From Usnea hakonensis (Eukaryota; Ascomycota; Lecanoromycetes; Lecanorales; Parmeliaceae), in assembly GCA_013423325.1 (NCBI GenBank), contig BLJB01000317.1, positions 62,001 to 126,000 of the forward strand: a DNA stretch of 64,000 nucleotides, written 5' to 3'. Below the pieces are notes generated by a model. The model saw only the letters and a list, made by a program, of their open reading frames with translations, had not been told where the DNA came from and searched no databases. Numbering within the stretch: the first letter of the stretch is position 1; each line of letters starts with the position of its first letter. The translations under genes were made by a program, and so were the position numbers. Shown here one piece after another: positions 33,967 to 45,000 of the stretch.

Positions 33967-34666
33967 TGTTGACTTATTCGAATCATGTGTTTTGTGAGAC
34001 TCTCAAATCTCCAATGCACAGCATCCAGTGGTTCCCATTGACGAACGTGAGGACTGACGATGGGGTCCTTTGACCGTCTCCGATAATTTTCTGTGGTCGT
34101 TTGGCTCCGGGCCCTTTTGAGTAGTTGATTACCGTCCGTTCCCATGCAATAAGTCACATATGAGTCGAGAATACTGCTGTTGCTGCTCTTGTTTGTGTTG
34201 TTTTGGTGGTCCAGCGCCTCGTTATGGAAATTCCCGATCAATATGAGCGGACCACTTCCCTCACTGCTAATGCAATTGCTGCTGTTTGCTGCTTATGTCG
34301 GTTCTCAGCAGAGCCTCCTGACGTTATGCGTCCGAACTATCGACTCTGCCATGCTTGCATTACCAGAAGGATAACCTCCTTTGAAATCTCCACCGTTGGC
34401 TTAGGGTAGGTTACCGAGTTGTGCAACCTGACTTCCGATGCGGTGAGCATGCCCGATGTGGTTTCGTGACGGCTGCCCCAGTACGTAGCCTGTTGCGTTG
34501 AAATCTAATGGCCACCATTGGTTGCAGCGCGCGATTGGTACTCCCAAGCGTATTACTAATCCGACTGCGGAGTCTGAGAGCTTTACTCTTTTGGGGAACT
34601 TAGCGGACGTCTCTGAGGTACCCAACTGGGCTAATGTGACGTCTTCCAATAGCCCATCGATCTCTG

Positions 34667-34894
34667 TCATAGGTGGATTCGATCTAGTATCTCGATGGAT
34701 AGTTTCCTTCGGAACGCATGACAGATAGCAGAGTCATTCCATGAGAGGTCTGTTGCAAGAGTCTCGAAACGATTGATAAAGTCTTGCACGGACTCGTTGG
34801 CCCTCATTCGAATACGCTCCATTTTGAGCTCTGCATCTAGTGCCACGTCCCCCACGGAATAGTTCTCTAGCAACCAGCTCTGTACCGGAGGCAA
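34667..34894 (-). pseudogene. Retrotransposon gag relic
   Basis: The frame contains RMRANESVQDFINRFETLAT followed by SWNDSAICHAFRRKLS, the pattern of the gag capsid region of fungal Ty3/gypsy elements (M...ES...Y...F..L). Only about 75 codons are open; no zinc knuckle in frame. Confidence 0.55.
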
Positions 34895-35817
34895 AATACC
34901 TTGTTGTTGTCTATGAAGATGACTTTTTGGTGAATGCTGTCGCTAGGTTCTGCCATAGGAATGAAAGTCTCCGTAATAAGCTTCTGCTTAGACAATTTCT
35001 TGCCTTGAGCCTGCGCAGACTTTGTACCCCTTAGTGACGCGATTTGATCTGGCACCTTGAAGTTTTTACTGCGCGATCCTCGTTTACTCGTGCTGCTGTC
35101 TTTCCCGGTATCATCATCACCTCTCTGCCGCTTGCTCTTTTGGCTACTATCACTTGCGGTAACATCGTCACTGATGAGAAGGTATGTTCAACCTTTGGAT
35201 CAAGCTTAGCTGGATTGATGCATCCGAAAACGTTGTTTAGAGATGACGCGAAAGTTGAAGGATCTGAGGCTCGTCTAAGGTAGGTTCCTTTCGAGCTTAC
35301 GCTTTTGTCTGTTGCCGCCAACCACAGGTAGCTAAGTCTGCTGACTTGTAGGATACTTGGTAGCAGCCATATGCTCTTCTAGGGATATAGAGAAAACATG
35401 TCGTCTAAATAAGCGCGGCAAAAGTGTCAAAATGGTCGAAGATACGGTCAATCATCGCTGTGGTGGCGGTGGCATTCTTTGCTTGCACAAAAGTCATAGA
35501 CGAATCCACAACATGCGCGAAAATTATGCCATGGTAGCCGAGGTCTGTTGGCTGGGACGAAGCCGGCTTAGGCCTGGGCTCAGATGTACGGTTCGAATAA
35601 AAAGTCACGATCATCTAGTAGCGAGCCATGGTAGCTGACAGGCATATTAACTATGCCATAATGAGGTTGTGAGGCAGTTGACTTTGCCTTTATTATTCGT
35701 TTGATCTGAGCATGTGGTTTAGCAACTGACCGAGTAGAAATTTTGAGGGATTGACAGGCTCCAATGATCGCGGATCAAGAAGCGCCATCAAGAATGAACT
35801 TATAAGAAGTCAATACA

Positions 35818-36483
35818 TCAGTACCAACAAGTATTGCGGAAGAAATTGAGTAACTCGGCATTGTATTGTCCTTGGGTTACTTCCTGGGATTCACTCTTTT
35901 GGCTTAGAGCAGTGTCAAAAGGGCTCAGCCTCCCAAGTAAGCTATACCCCTTCACCACTGCTGATTTTGCGGCAGGGTAAGTGATTTCATTTCCTGCTTG
36001 GAAAAGGTAAATTTGCACGGTTGACACCTTTGCATCGTCTGACAAACCAGCCACAGACTGGCTTCCCATGTACAGTTTTAATGCCTCAGGGCATTTGCGA
36101 TATAGCTCTACGCCTCCATGTCTGCCCGTTTCATCTTCTTTAGGATATTCGAGGGTGAGCGCCACAGTATGTTTGCCTTCAGGTTGTCAGTCAAATTTAC
36201 TTCCGTTTGAATCATTACTAGAGCTGCTTGCTCTCCCTCCTGTGTTGTCCCAGTTCCCGCTTATTGCCGGATCTTCTCCTGCTAGAGTTCCGGGAAAGTA
36301 GAGATCTATGAGTATATACTCAGTTGCATGGGTGACCTTATTGCGGTAGCCTCTTAATGGAACAGGTGATGCTTGTTTTTGAAATCTCTTCTCAAAGTCT
36401 AGCAGGTCTGACAACATGGCACGATCGCCGCATGTGATCGGACAACCTGGGTCAATGCACACACACCTCCTTGTCGGGGGCAT
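35818..36483 (-). pseudogene. Ty3/gypsy retropepsin relic
   Basis: Frame 36483-36187 shows CVCIDPGCPITCGDRAML, where a retropepsin has D-T-G-C, then ASPVPLRG and TEYILIDLYFPGTLAGEDPA, the conserved flap-side strands. After one TGA the same frame continues to 35818 (ALTLEYPKEDETGRHGG). The catalytic triad reads D-P-G instead of D-T-G or D-S-G. A second copy lies at 40776-41363. Confidence 0.6.
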
Positions 36484-37509
36484 CAGGAGCTAGGCGGACA
36501 TGTACCTTGGTGTGCTGAAATCCTCAGAAGGAGGCGGAATGGTCCATAACCTTTCCATTTGACAAGGTATTCAGTGGCCAGTCCTCTACCGTTTCGTATC
36601 ACCCTCTTATTGATAAGACGCTCAATTTGGTGGCTGCTTGAAAGTAGAAAAAAGCCCGAAGTCCAATTTTGTGTGATAAGTAGCCAGTATGATGCATCTA
36701 ATTGCCTTTTTCTTTCCAAGCTAATGCATCTGGATCAGGACGATGTATCGGAAAACCTTCCCAAGCCTCCGCCTGTGAAATTGGTTGCTTCCCCTGTTGC
36801 TTGTAGACTTTTGACGACTTTTTCTTCGAATTTGCGGGCGGCGTAGATCTTTCCCAGTAGTTGCGGGCCCCCAAATTGATAGAGCCGTCATCGTTAGTAG
36901 AAACAGGAGGTGCTCGTCAGGATAGGCACGTCTGAAAGGATCACTTGCGGGAGTAGGACATGGTTCAAGTTGAGCAATTGTAAACACGTCATGGATCTTC
37001 CAATCATGTAGTATTCCTAACCTATAGGCCAATCTACCTATACATTGTACAACCTTGAAAGGACCAACGTATTGTTGCGTCAGTTTGCTGGTGATGCCTG
37101 CGTTTGCTGGGATGTTGTAGCCTTTGTGCAATTTGAGAAGTGCCTAATTATTGACTTTGAGAAACATTAGCTGATGCGATCGGTTATAGTGAAATTTGAC
37201 TGACATTTGAGCAAAGTCTGTGGTATCCTTTACAGAGACACGTGTAGAAGCGTGTTCAATTTTGCTTGACGTCCGTATTATGTGTAACAGTAGATCGAGA
37301 GGTCTATTGATTGTAAAACCGTACGCTGTTTCTGTTGGTGTGGGAGATCCAGAGTTATTGAGAAATGACTGAATGGTAGGCAGCACGTCAGGCCATTTTG
37401 TAGTATTATCCAGTGCATGGATCAGGAACCTGAGGGCCACCTCCGCTGTCTGGTTAGTTCGTTCGCTTGATCCATCAGTCTGTGGGTGGTATGCAGTGTC
37501 ATTGTCCAC
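36483..37509 (-). pseudogene. Ty3/gypsy chromovirus integrase and chromodomain relic
   Basis: Three consecutive minus frames: 37509-37144 (TAYHPQTDGSSERTNQTAEV, integrase core end), 37131-36721 (LTQQYVGPFKVVQCIG, integrase C-terminal SH3-like part), and 36719-36483 (IERLINKRVI and EYLVKWKGYG, a chromodomain). Stops or shifts divide them. The order fits one chromovirus 3' end. Non-functional. Confidence 0.8.
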
Positions 37510-37536
37510 ATTTTACTGATCAAAGTACTGAGAATT

Positions 37537-37809
37537 TCACGAATGATATGCAGGGCTGCACAGACACACGGCCCTCTGTCCCGGAAATCTAGCAAATACC
37601 ATGGTTCTTCTCTCAATGGAGGTAACATTGTCGGAAATTTGTCTCTTGCAATACACCTTCAAGTCGTCCAGATGATACTTCTTGATTTCCTCCCCATACA
37701 ATTCCTTGGAAACACCAGACGGCGTCACTTCCGTCAGCAAACGCGGACCCATCCAATTTGATTCTAATTTCCGTCCAAAGTGCTTCTCCTTTTGCATGTC
37801 CCTCACCAA
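37537..37809 (-). pseudogene. Second integrase C-terminal relic
   Basis: The frame MQKEKHFGRKLESNWMGPRL, TEVTPSGVSKELYGEE and KKYHLDDLKVYCKR resembles the end of a different gypsy integrase (RK...W.GP.....V...GV). It directly precedes another integrase, so it belongs to a separate, nested or abutting element. Confidence 0.5.
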
Positions 37810-37972
37810 GACAAGGTCTCCGGCTTTCGGTGATGACCATAAAGCAGATGCTTTTGCTTCTACTGAGAAAAAACTATTTATGCACCTAATTTTGCCATTG
37901 CCGGCTTGGCAGCAACGTTACTTCCCAGACGGTCATTTTTTGCCTCCACAGTACTTCCACCCTTGCTTGAGG

Positions 37973-38311
37973 TTATATAGGTCTCGCGTTGGATGGTTTG
38001 TCCTCAATCAGGACATCTGCAGTCGCCCACACCCTGTGGGAATTATTATTTGCCAATTGTTTTAGGGTGGGATTCTCTGCTCCTTTGTTGACCTGAAGGT
38101 TTAAGCGACCATACTTCTTGCCGTCCTTTTCGTATTGTTTGCCATGATCTAAACGAAGTCCGATCTTTTCGTCATTCTTTGTAGTCTGTGATGGCACAGC
38201 TCTAGATCCCAGTGTCTCAGAGCCAGACACGAGCTTCTCCACTCGGGAGCTGCTATTGAGAACCCAGGTGCGTAAGGCATTAAAACTGATCCTCGTCAAC
38301 CATTGAATCAT
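37973..38311 (-). CDS. Unknown ORF downstream of the helicase-like frame
   Basis: 112-codon frame (MIQWLTRISFNALRTW; GLRLDHGKQYEKDGKKYGRL). It may be the tail of the adjacent helicase-like gene. No family recognised. Confidence 0.25.
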   Translation of the reverse strand: MIQWLTRISFNALRTWVLNSSSRVEKLVSGSETLGSRAVPSQTTKNDEKIGLRLDHGKQYEKDGKKYGRLNLQVNKGAENPTLKQLANNNSHRVWATADVLIEDKPSNARPI

Positions 38312-38548
38312 CTTTCTGAGGATACTCTAGCAGAAATTGCTCAGTCAATTGTTCCCAACTACCTCGGACAGTATGATAGTACGTTTTTCTCCTTACCAAT
38401 ACGTCTGGCGTACTGCTTAAGTCCCCTTGTTCTTTGGATCCCTCGTTTCACCGCTTGTGCTTGGCCCGAATAGTTATAACGTTGAAATTGAGGACTAGTG
38501 CCAATCCCTTTGGCCGTAGCTTTTGTAATGCCCCATATTGCTGCTATA

Positions 38549-39394
38549 TTAAGTAGCTCGACAATGCCGTAGTTTTTCACGGAAAACGATGACCTTGCGG
38601 CTATGCGTAATACAAATATCGTAGACCAGCTTTGTCAAGTAGCTCAATTTAGTCGAATTGCGCGTAATATAGTATACCATTATGATCCGATCACGGTATT
38701 CCGGCAGTTCTGGCTCCGGTTTTATACGGTTATAGTAGTAAGTCGCGCCGTGGTCCTTATACTTGTAGTAGAATTTCTCAATCGCCATCGGCCCGTCCGC
38801 ACCAGAAGAAATTCTATGCAAGTCAGTCATCACCGCCAGGCAGAGCTTTCGGTGGTGGTAGGCCATATTGCGTAGAGGAGTCCCGGTGGACTCGTCGAAG
38901 CCGGCGACAAGGCTCCCCTCCTCCGCCCCCTCGCTCGCCTCTTCACTCCCCTCTTCTCCCTCTTCCTCCCCCTCTTCTCCCCCCTCTCCATCGTCTTCTT
39001 CATCTTCATCGCGCACCGTACACTCAGTCTGCCTGCCTGTAGCGACGCACGACCCACAACCGCCAGAGAGAATGCCGGGAAGACGGGTGCAGTGCATAAA
39101 ATTCCCCAGCACCTTTTCACAACGTTCACATTCCTTATCACGATCTTGGAGCTTCCCCCGACTTTGCACGAGCAGCGCATTTACCACATGATAGTTTGGA
39201 TGAAAAGGACGCGGGTATTTCTCAGTGGTAAATACATGTACATTAGACCCCGGCATTTCTAGCATTGTTGCGTGCGCTAGTGTGGTGGCATACTCTGCCC
39301 GTGTACTGATGATAGATCTTGGCGTACTGTTTGAGCTCCCGCCAGCCCATTTGGAGTTCGATAATAGTCTGTACTCGTAAAGACTGCGGGCCAT
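38549..39394 (-). pseudogene. Composite DUF3716-like / SNF2-helicase-like frame; KWAGG module copy 2
   Basis: 281-codon frame. Order: SKWAGGSSNSTPRSIIST (shared with 29.8 kb); HVFTTEKYPRPFHPNYHVV; a Cys cluster CERCEKVLGNFMHC..GCGSCVATGRQTEC matching the full C2..C..C2..C layout of DUF3716; an acidic Glu/Gly tract; then STKLSYLTKLVYDI and SRKVIVFREKLRH, resembling helicase C-terminal motif IV of SNF2 proteins. The helicase part then runs out of frame. DUF3716 and helicase parts may be two neighbouring genes read through one frame. Function unknown. Confidence 0.5.
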
Positions 39395-39429
39395 CTTTTA
39401 CCGCGGTCCTCGTTAGAGACAGTAGAGCA

Positions 39430-39639
39430 TCATAGAATAGCAGTGGCCCATGCATCGGAAAGCTCCAAGCCGTTAGGGGGGAATTTGGTAATGCGCTTAG
39501 CGATATCGCCGATGGGTTCGTCGTAATAGAAATCAGCTGATTCCTGCTTTTCAGAGCTCCAACGCCTCGTCGCCAGTTTTATTGGCGAAAGTGCTGAAAT
39601 GGCCTTTATCTTTGGGGCTGCAGTGCTTCGTGCTACCAT
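39430..39639 (-). pseudogene. FPPNGLELSD module (paralog of 20.2 kb ORF)
   Basis: Short frame ending ADFYYDEPIGDIAKRITKF then FPPNGLELSDAWATAIL, which aligns with DYYYDDEKTDNRFPPDNLDL and SDFWSAEIV at 20.1-20.3 kb. It ends where the KWAGG frame begins, so both are probably exons of one unknown gene. A further minus frame upstream (39551-39916) is not recognised. Confidence 0.4.
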
Positions 39640-40775
39640 AGATATACAAATAGCTTGAAGCTTGGGAAAGATGAAAAGCGTATGTAGAGAAGTAAGGTCG
39701 ATGAAAATTATTGATGTTCGTGGGCAATTGTTGACACGCTAAAGTTGGTAACAACAACAGTCCATTTCGGCCGTGTCTGCTTCGGCGTGATGCCATTTCC
39801 AGCCTACCTTCAGCCTTAAGACGATACGGTAGTGCACCTATTTTCTTCAGTGGACTACCGGTGGTCCTCACACCTATTTTCTTCGGTGGAGGCCTTGGTA
39901 GGCTTCCGTCATCCATGTCAGACGGAAAGCCCCTGCTCCGTTTAACGGCACTCGTCTCCTAGCCTTGTGTAGCTTCATCTTTTTGATCTTCTTTCTGGCG
40001 TTTTCCTTGCTCTTGAAGTCGCATGGCTTGAGATCTCTGGCTAACAGACGTTGTGATCACTATTAACTAAATGCCAGCGAATCGAACATCTGACAAGTAC
40101 ACCCTGGACAATGTTCATAGCCATTAAGTGAACTTCTCGCAGTAACACCACTAGGTGTCGTCCTGTTCGCCAGATTTGTTGTGTTGTCCAGTGGCAACCC
40201 CAATCCAGTCCGCCGAGCGGCTCGTCAATAGGGAGGTACCCCTCTAGAGCTCCTCGAACGGTAAAACAGTCGCCCCCCCGAACGACGTTGACATGCTGAG
40301 ATGCTGAATTGAACATTTGGATCACGAACGGTCCTAATGCGATTTGCAATAGCTGCTGTCATACTGAAGAACAGGAAGGAAGATTTAACGAAAAGTCTGA
40401 ATGCAAGCTGTAAAATTCACTGCATTCGGTCAACCGGAGTGACCATGTTCGACTCAAAGTATACATAGGATATGTTCACCAGCTTCGGTGAAGCTTTTAC
40501 TTGCTTTTGGTTGAGAGTACATGCCGAATGATCGAGTTCAGAGCCGTAGCCTCGGATCGTTTTTGCCACCTCTCTAATCGTCGCATTCTTCCTGTCGACT
40601 TTGGCCATCTCCTTTTGGACTTTGGTCTGAATAGAAGAGAGAGTATTATTGGTGAAGTTGATGGTGAGCTGGTATTGCTCCTTCAGAGAGCCTTCATGTT
40701 TCTAATCTTCCAAAAGCCCCACCAAGGACCTCGTCGTGTTTCGATATCTTCTTTTGGGAGATTTTCTTGGTAGTT

Positions 40776-41363
40776 TTAAATGTGTTCCTCTTCTCGAGCT
40801 TTCTGATGACCTTGCGGAGAGTTCAAAGTTTGCAGGTAACATCTCTCGCTGTAAAGGCGATTTGGCCTTGGATTTTCTCTGACTTTTGACGGAGAGTTCC
40901 AAATTGAACTAGGCTTGAGGTCGATAGGGACAGTGGTGTGACAAGAGCCTATGTAGGCTTGATTCTTACACGTGATAATATCAATCTTCTCAAGTCCAAT
41001 GATGTTAGTACCCAATAGCATTTTCGCCTTGAGACCGTCGACTAGGTGTGCTTCCCTGGTAATCTTGGCACGCACTTCCTTACCGTTGAGTGTTCCCGAT
41101 AAGTAGATTTCCAGGAGCACATACTCATTCGTGGAATGATGGTTACTGCCAATTCCACGCACAGAGATCGGGGATGCCATGGTACGTATGCGGATTATCG
41201 ATGACAGAACCCTGATCTCGATCAAACTGTGACAGCTGTTTGTTCGCTGAACGGCTTCTGTACTTACATGAGGGGTTTGTTTTGAGAGCCAGAATCGGAA
41301 TGATGAGTACCTCTCTTTTTTATTAGAGGATCCTTTATAAGGTAGCGCCATACCGAGACCCAC
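40776..41363 (-). pseudogene. Ty3/gypsy retropepsin relic, second copy
   Basis: Contains MASPISVRGIGSNHHSTNEY, VLLEIYLSGTLNGKEVRAKI and HLVDGLKAKMLLGTNIIG, the middle and end of a fungal retropepsin domain. The catalytic D-[T/S]-G part is not in this frame. No reverse transcriptase was found downstream (to 39.9 kb). Confidence 0.6.
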
Positions 41364-41513
41364 TCAACTCAGCTCCAAACTTAGCCCTATTGATCTCGTG
41401 ATTTCCCGCCCGATGAAAACGAGACAGATATCACGGCATTGTGATATTGTGGTAAGATGTTGTGTGGATGTGTTGTTGATGTTGTGCTGTTGTTGTTATG
41501 TTGTTGATTGCCG

Positions 41514-41960
41514 TTAGTACTTATGTTCACAGTGAAGACTGACGCCGTACGCTTGATTGCTTTTAAGCTCTGAGATACAGCGCTGTGTGAGAGTTGCGAA
41601 TAGTCCACCTGAGTATTGAAGACCGGATTGGATGCTAGTCAGACTCCAAGGAATATAGTCAGCAGATCCGGTTTTTCCGATTCGATCGTAGAACTGAGGG
41701 TCTGAGGGAGCTCCTGTTGACGCCATTTATGTAGAGAGAAAGAGATCCACGTCAACAATCCGCGTAGGTCAAATCTCTCCAATAAATCCGAGTAATCCTC
41801 GAACAATGATTTTGCGCCCGTTGCCATTATGACCGACAGAGATTCGTGAGTGGTCGAGTTTGGACAGACCAAAAACATGATCTTCAAAAGCCAACGTATC
41901 CAGCAGGTGCGCCAGCCCAGTCTCCATCCATGACAGTAATGGTACTCCATGGGGTGACTA
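41514..41960 (-). pseudogene. Unknown repeated module (GAPSDPQFYD / WAGAPAGYVGF)
   Basis: Frame 41726-41514 starts MASTGAPSDPQFYDRIGKTG; it resembles VSPPSEPNFYDNWAGKR at 44.05 kb. Further upstream another frame reads DWAGAPAGYVGF and SVGHNGNGRKIIVRGLLGFI, which looks like well-kept protein sequence of unknown type. Boundaries uncertain. Confidence 0.3.
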
Positions 41961-41999
41961 TGGTTCCACCTTATCAACGATCACTGATAGGTGAAGCAG

Positions 42000-42642
42000 A
42001 TGGTCTGACAATTGACCATGGCATAATCTGCGAATCTCGAATACACCTGCCATTGGTTTAGTCCGGCTTTCTGGGCCAGTCTCTTCTCTTCTTGTCCTGC
42101 TGCATACGCGCGCATAATCTCGAGATCCCAGATAGCATTCGCATCGGATTCGAGAACACACTCTTCCCTGAATCCTAGTGGAACCGTGGGTATATCCTTA
42201 CTGTTGGGGTAATTGTCAGAGATCCTACAATATATACAGGATAGAACTTACCGCCCGCTATTTCGAATTTCAAAGTCGTGTGTTCATCCCCATAGATACA
42301 CAACTGCTCGGTTCTGCCCAAATTCGCCGTCGAAAAAGTTGCTTTGAAGCAAAAGAGTGCCTCACCCTTCAAACTTCAATGGTTCCAGAGAAAGGATTTG
42401 GCATGTCGGCCCCGTTGTGGAGCTCCTTGTCTGGATATCTCACCCCAAGCAGTGAGCGCTCGCTCATAATCCCGGAGAGCTACACTTCGAATACTTGCTT
42501 GTTTACGACTGCCATTGCTTCTGGAATCATCTTCTTTTCTGGTTGTTGAAGAAAGATGTTTTTCTCTTGGAGGAACTCTCCGGATCGTAGTTGCTCGTCT
42601 ATAAGTTAGAAGTGGTTCTGGAAAGCTAGAGGTCAAGCCCAC
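42000..42642 (-). pseudogene. Unknown ORF cluster with LAQKAGLNQW motif
   Basis: Minus frames: 42642-42376 (KEDDSRSNGSRKQASIRS; LRDYERALTAWGEIS) and, at about 42170-42000, IMRAYAAGQEEKRLAQKAGL followed by NQWQVYSRFADYAM. The latter motif recurs at about 29.40-29.43 kb. Likely exons of one repeated gene. Function unknown. Confidence 0.3.
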
Positions 42643-43113
42643 TCACTGCAACTGTTTGTTCCCAAAATCAGATGAGCTTTCTCCAGTGATTCCAGAGGAG
42701 GCCGTTGGATGCTTGTGAGATGTACTGTACAGGAGATGATAGGACAACAAAGTAGCATAAGATATGATTGTATCATCTTACTGTGGCCCGAAGCGAAAGC
42801 GACCACGTCATTCATTGAGCAACACGGCGTCGGTGCCTTCATTTGTGGTGACCACCAGAGAAACAACGTTTCAGCTCCCAGTCGAGCTTGTCGATCTTCC
42901 AGATCATGTCAATCATACCTTCTGTCATGTAAGTCTTGGTTTCTCTGTTTCGAGCGTTCCACCTTGTCATTGTCAGCAGGCTTTGGCTTGATCAGCATGG
43001 CTAAAAGGTCTGGCGCTTCCACGTTGGTTTTGGTCGGAGTCCCCATCCAGTCTTCTAGCAACGGCGATGATGTTGGGATGGCTTGTTCCATGACCTTTGG
43101 CGTAACCAAAACA

Positions 43114-43424
43114 CTAACATTTTGATTTGGAGTTGGTGGCAATATTTGCCGACCGAGTCTGCTTGACAGTCTTGGCTTTCTTAGGTGGTGGCGCGATTTG
43201 CTGCACGTCAGACTCGTCATCGCTATCTTCGTCATCATTGCCGCTCTGCTTGACTGTCTTGGCTTTCTTGGATGGTGGCGCAATTTGTTGAACGTCAGAG
43301 TCGTTATCGCTATCTTCGTCATCATTACCGCTTTCTTCAGTGACTTCTTTGGTCCTCTTATCTGATTGCCGTGTGACTCGTCGACTCTTGGGCGTTTCGG
43401 CTGGCTTGACATTTTCAACTCCAC
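43114..43424 (-). CDS. Unknown nuclear-type protein exon with tandem 29-aa repeat
   Basis: Open without ATG, so missed by ATG-based prediction. It begins after acceptor TTATATCAG at 43424 and runs 102 codons to TAG 43114: PKSRRVTRQSDKRTKEVTEE, then two 29-residue repeats, each SGNDDEDSD.(D/E)SDVQQIAPP followed by KKAKTVKQ. Each pairs an acidic patch with a monopartite nuclear localisation-like KKAK. A longer ORF listed in another frame (43442-42909) is a shadow: only this frame keeps both repeats meaningful, and differences between units are mostly conservative. Confidence 0.45.
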
Positions 43425-43620
43425 CTGATATAAGTCATGCATGCTCTGGTATTCTTGGTCCGTCTCATCGAAGCTCAGGATCTGGTTGTGTACTAATGGA
43501 CATTGAGCATTGTTTAAATGTTTCTAATAAGTGGTAATCCAATACTTGACCCACTTGTTTTTTCCTATATCCCTTTCTGTCAGACCATATCCTCTTATTG
43601 AGATCACAAAATTCGTGCTT

Positions 43621-44055
43621 TTATACTAGGGCGTTGGCATTGGCACTTCGTTTCTGTTTTTCATTTTCCCAATTACACGTGCCTCGGTGCAGTGCAACCA
43701 AAGGCTGGCTTCCTGTTCCATCCCAATGAACGACTTCCCAGTGTGGCGTGAGGGTGGGGGTGTCCCAAAGATTGTAATCGTTGTCTTGGACTTGAGCAAG
43801 GCTTCCATGTGAAACAAGGCCCGCCTTCGTGTTTTTGTCCTGTTTTCTGCTGGGTAGATTCCCAGTCAGATCACTTCGAATATTCATCTCCAACTTGCCT
43901 CTCGCTGCCAGCTTTGATCTAAATGTTTCAGCGACGGCATTGCAGAGCGGCCCTCCGTTTCGAAGCCCATCGGTGCTACGCGTTTGCGTCCAGTTAACTC
44001 TCTTTCCCGCCCAATTGTCATAAAAGTTCGGCTCACTTGGTGGTGAGACTGGCAT
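43621..44055 (-). CDS. Unknown ORF (VSPPSEPNFYD module)
   Basis: 144-codon frame starting MPVSPPSEPNFYDNWAGK. The first residues match the 41.7 kb ORF. It overlaps the 3' end of the helicase-like frame by about 20 bases. No family recognised. Confidence 0.35.
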   Translation of the reverse strand: MPVSPPSEPNFYDNWAGKRVNWTQTRSTDGLRNGGPLCNAVAETFRSKLAARGKLEMNIRSDLTGNLPSRKQDKNTKAGLVSHGSLAQVQDNDYNLWDTPTLTPHWEVVHWDGTGSQPLVALHRGTCNWENEKQKRSANANALV

Positions 44056-45000
44056 TAAATCGGCCGGAGAAACGGTCTTCTAGCTCTCCGTCCAACACAA
44101 AGTAGTAGTTATACGTTTTTTTGTTCTTCTGCGATAGACGTACAACTCTCCCATCTGCTTGGATGTCCCATTGCTCCTCCCAGTCGGCGTCGAGGTTAAC
44201 AGATCGGAAGGCTCGCGTGAGCGTTACACCTGTGCCTATAAGGCGCTTCGTTGCGACGAGAAAGAGCGACTCATCGTCTTCCTCAAAAGGGCGTACTATC
44301 GCGGAATGGCGTTCCTCAAGAGGGACGGCTAAAGAACAACAGAGAGTTCTAATCTGTGGTTACTCTCGCTGGAGCCACTGCGAGCGTATTAGAATCATGA
44401 CCATTCGATTGTATGCCGCACACAGTCCATGGGAATTGGTGTAATCCCACTATTGCCATACCAGAGAGAGTCGATCTGATAATTGAGATGTGCCCATTTG
44501 ATGAATAAACGCTATATTAACAGCATAAAGTTCTTAGGCCGCACAGTGGTGAAGTCTTGGTCCATGTCGGCCTCACAGTCGAAGATAAGGAGGTATTTAC
44601 CCTTCTTTAAGGTATTGCCAAGAAATGCTACTCCCCAGCAGTGCCAGGTATCTGAAGTCCATACCATATTGGCCACCCAGGTCTTAGTCCAGGTAGCAAA
44701 CAGGGCAATGCGATTAGTGCAAGCTTTCGTAGTGCGAGATAGCAGTCTCGCTCCGCACAGTCGGGAAGGTCGTTAGCTTAGTTGGCCTTATTGGCGCTGG
44801 TGGGGAATGAGATAGGTCTGGGATGCACAAATGCAGTATTAAGGGGGCCAAGGAGGAGAGCATACCAGATTGACAATAAGACTGGCGACGAGGGAACTTG
44901 TGAATATGACCAACTTTTCAGGTCGACCAAATACGAACAAGTACCGAGGCCTTTTGCCTCTTCTTTGAAGGAGTGGGATGGGGTTGAAAGTGACAGTAAA
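44033..45000 (-). pseudogene. SNF2-type helicase C-terminal domain, broken
   Basis: From about 44350 to TGA 44033 one frame reads DDESLFLVATKRLIGTGVTL, TRAFRSVNLDADW and GRVVRLSQKNKKTYNYYF: the layout of helicase motifs V and VI (GTG.TLT.A...; R..R.GQ...) of fungal SNF2-like proteins, with the final Arg-Gly replaced by Leu-Ser. Upstream near 44950-44890 another frame gives RPEKLVIFTSSLVASLIVNL, fitting motif IV, and ends at a GTATGC donor. Between them are stops. No ATPase half was found. A chromatin or selfish-element role cannot be decided. Confidence 0.5.

Noticed and set aside
42909..43442. 177-codon minus ORF across the 43.1-43.4 kb repeats
   Set aside because: Out of frame with the repeat that has acidic/NLS structure; it is the +1 shadow.
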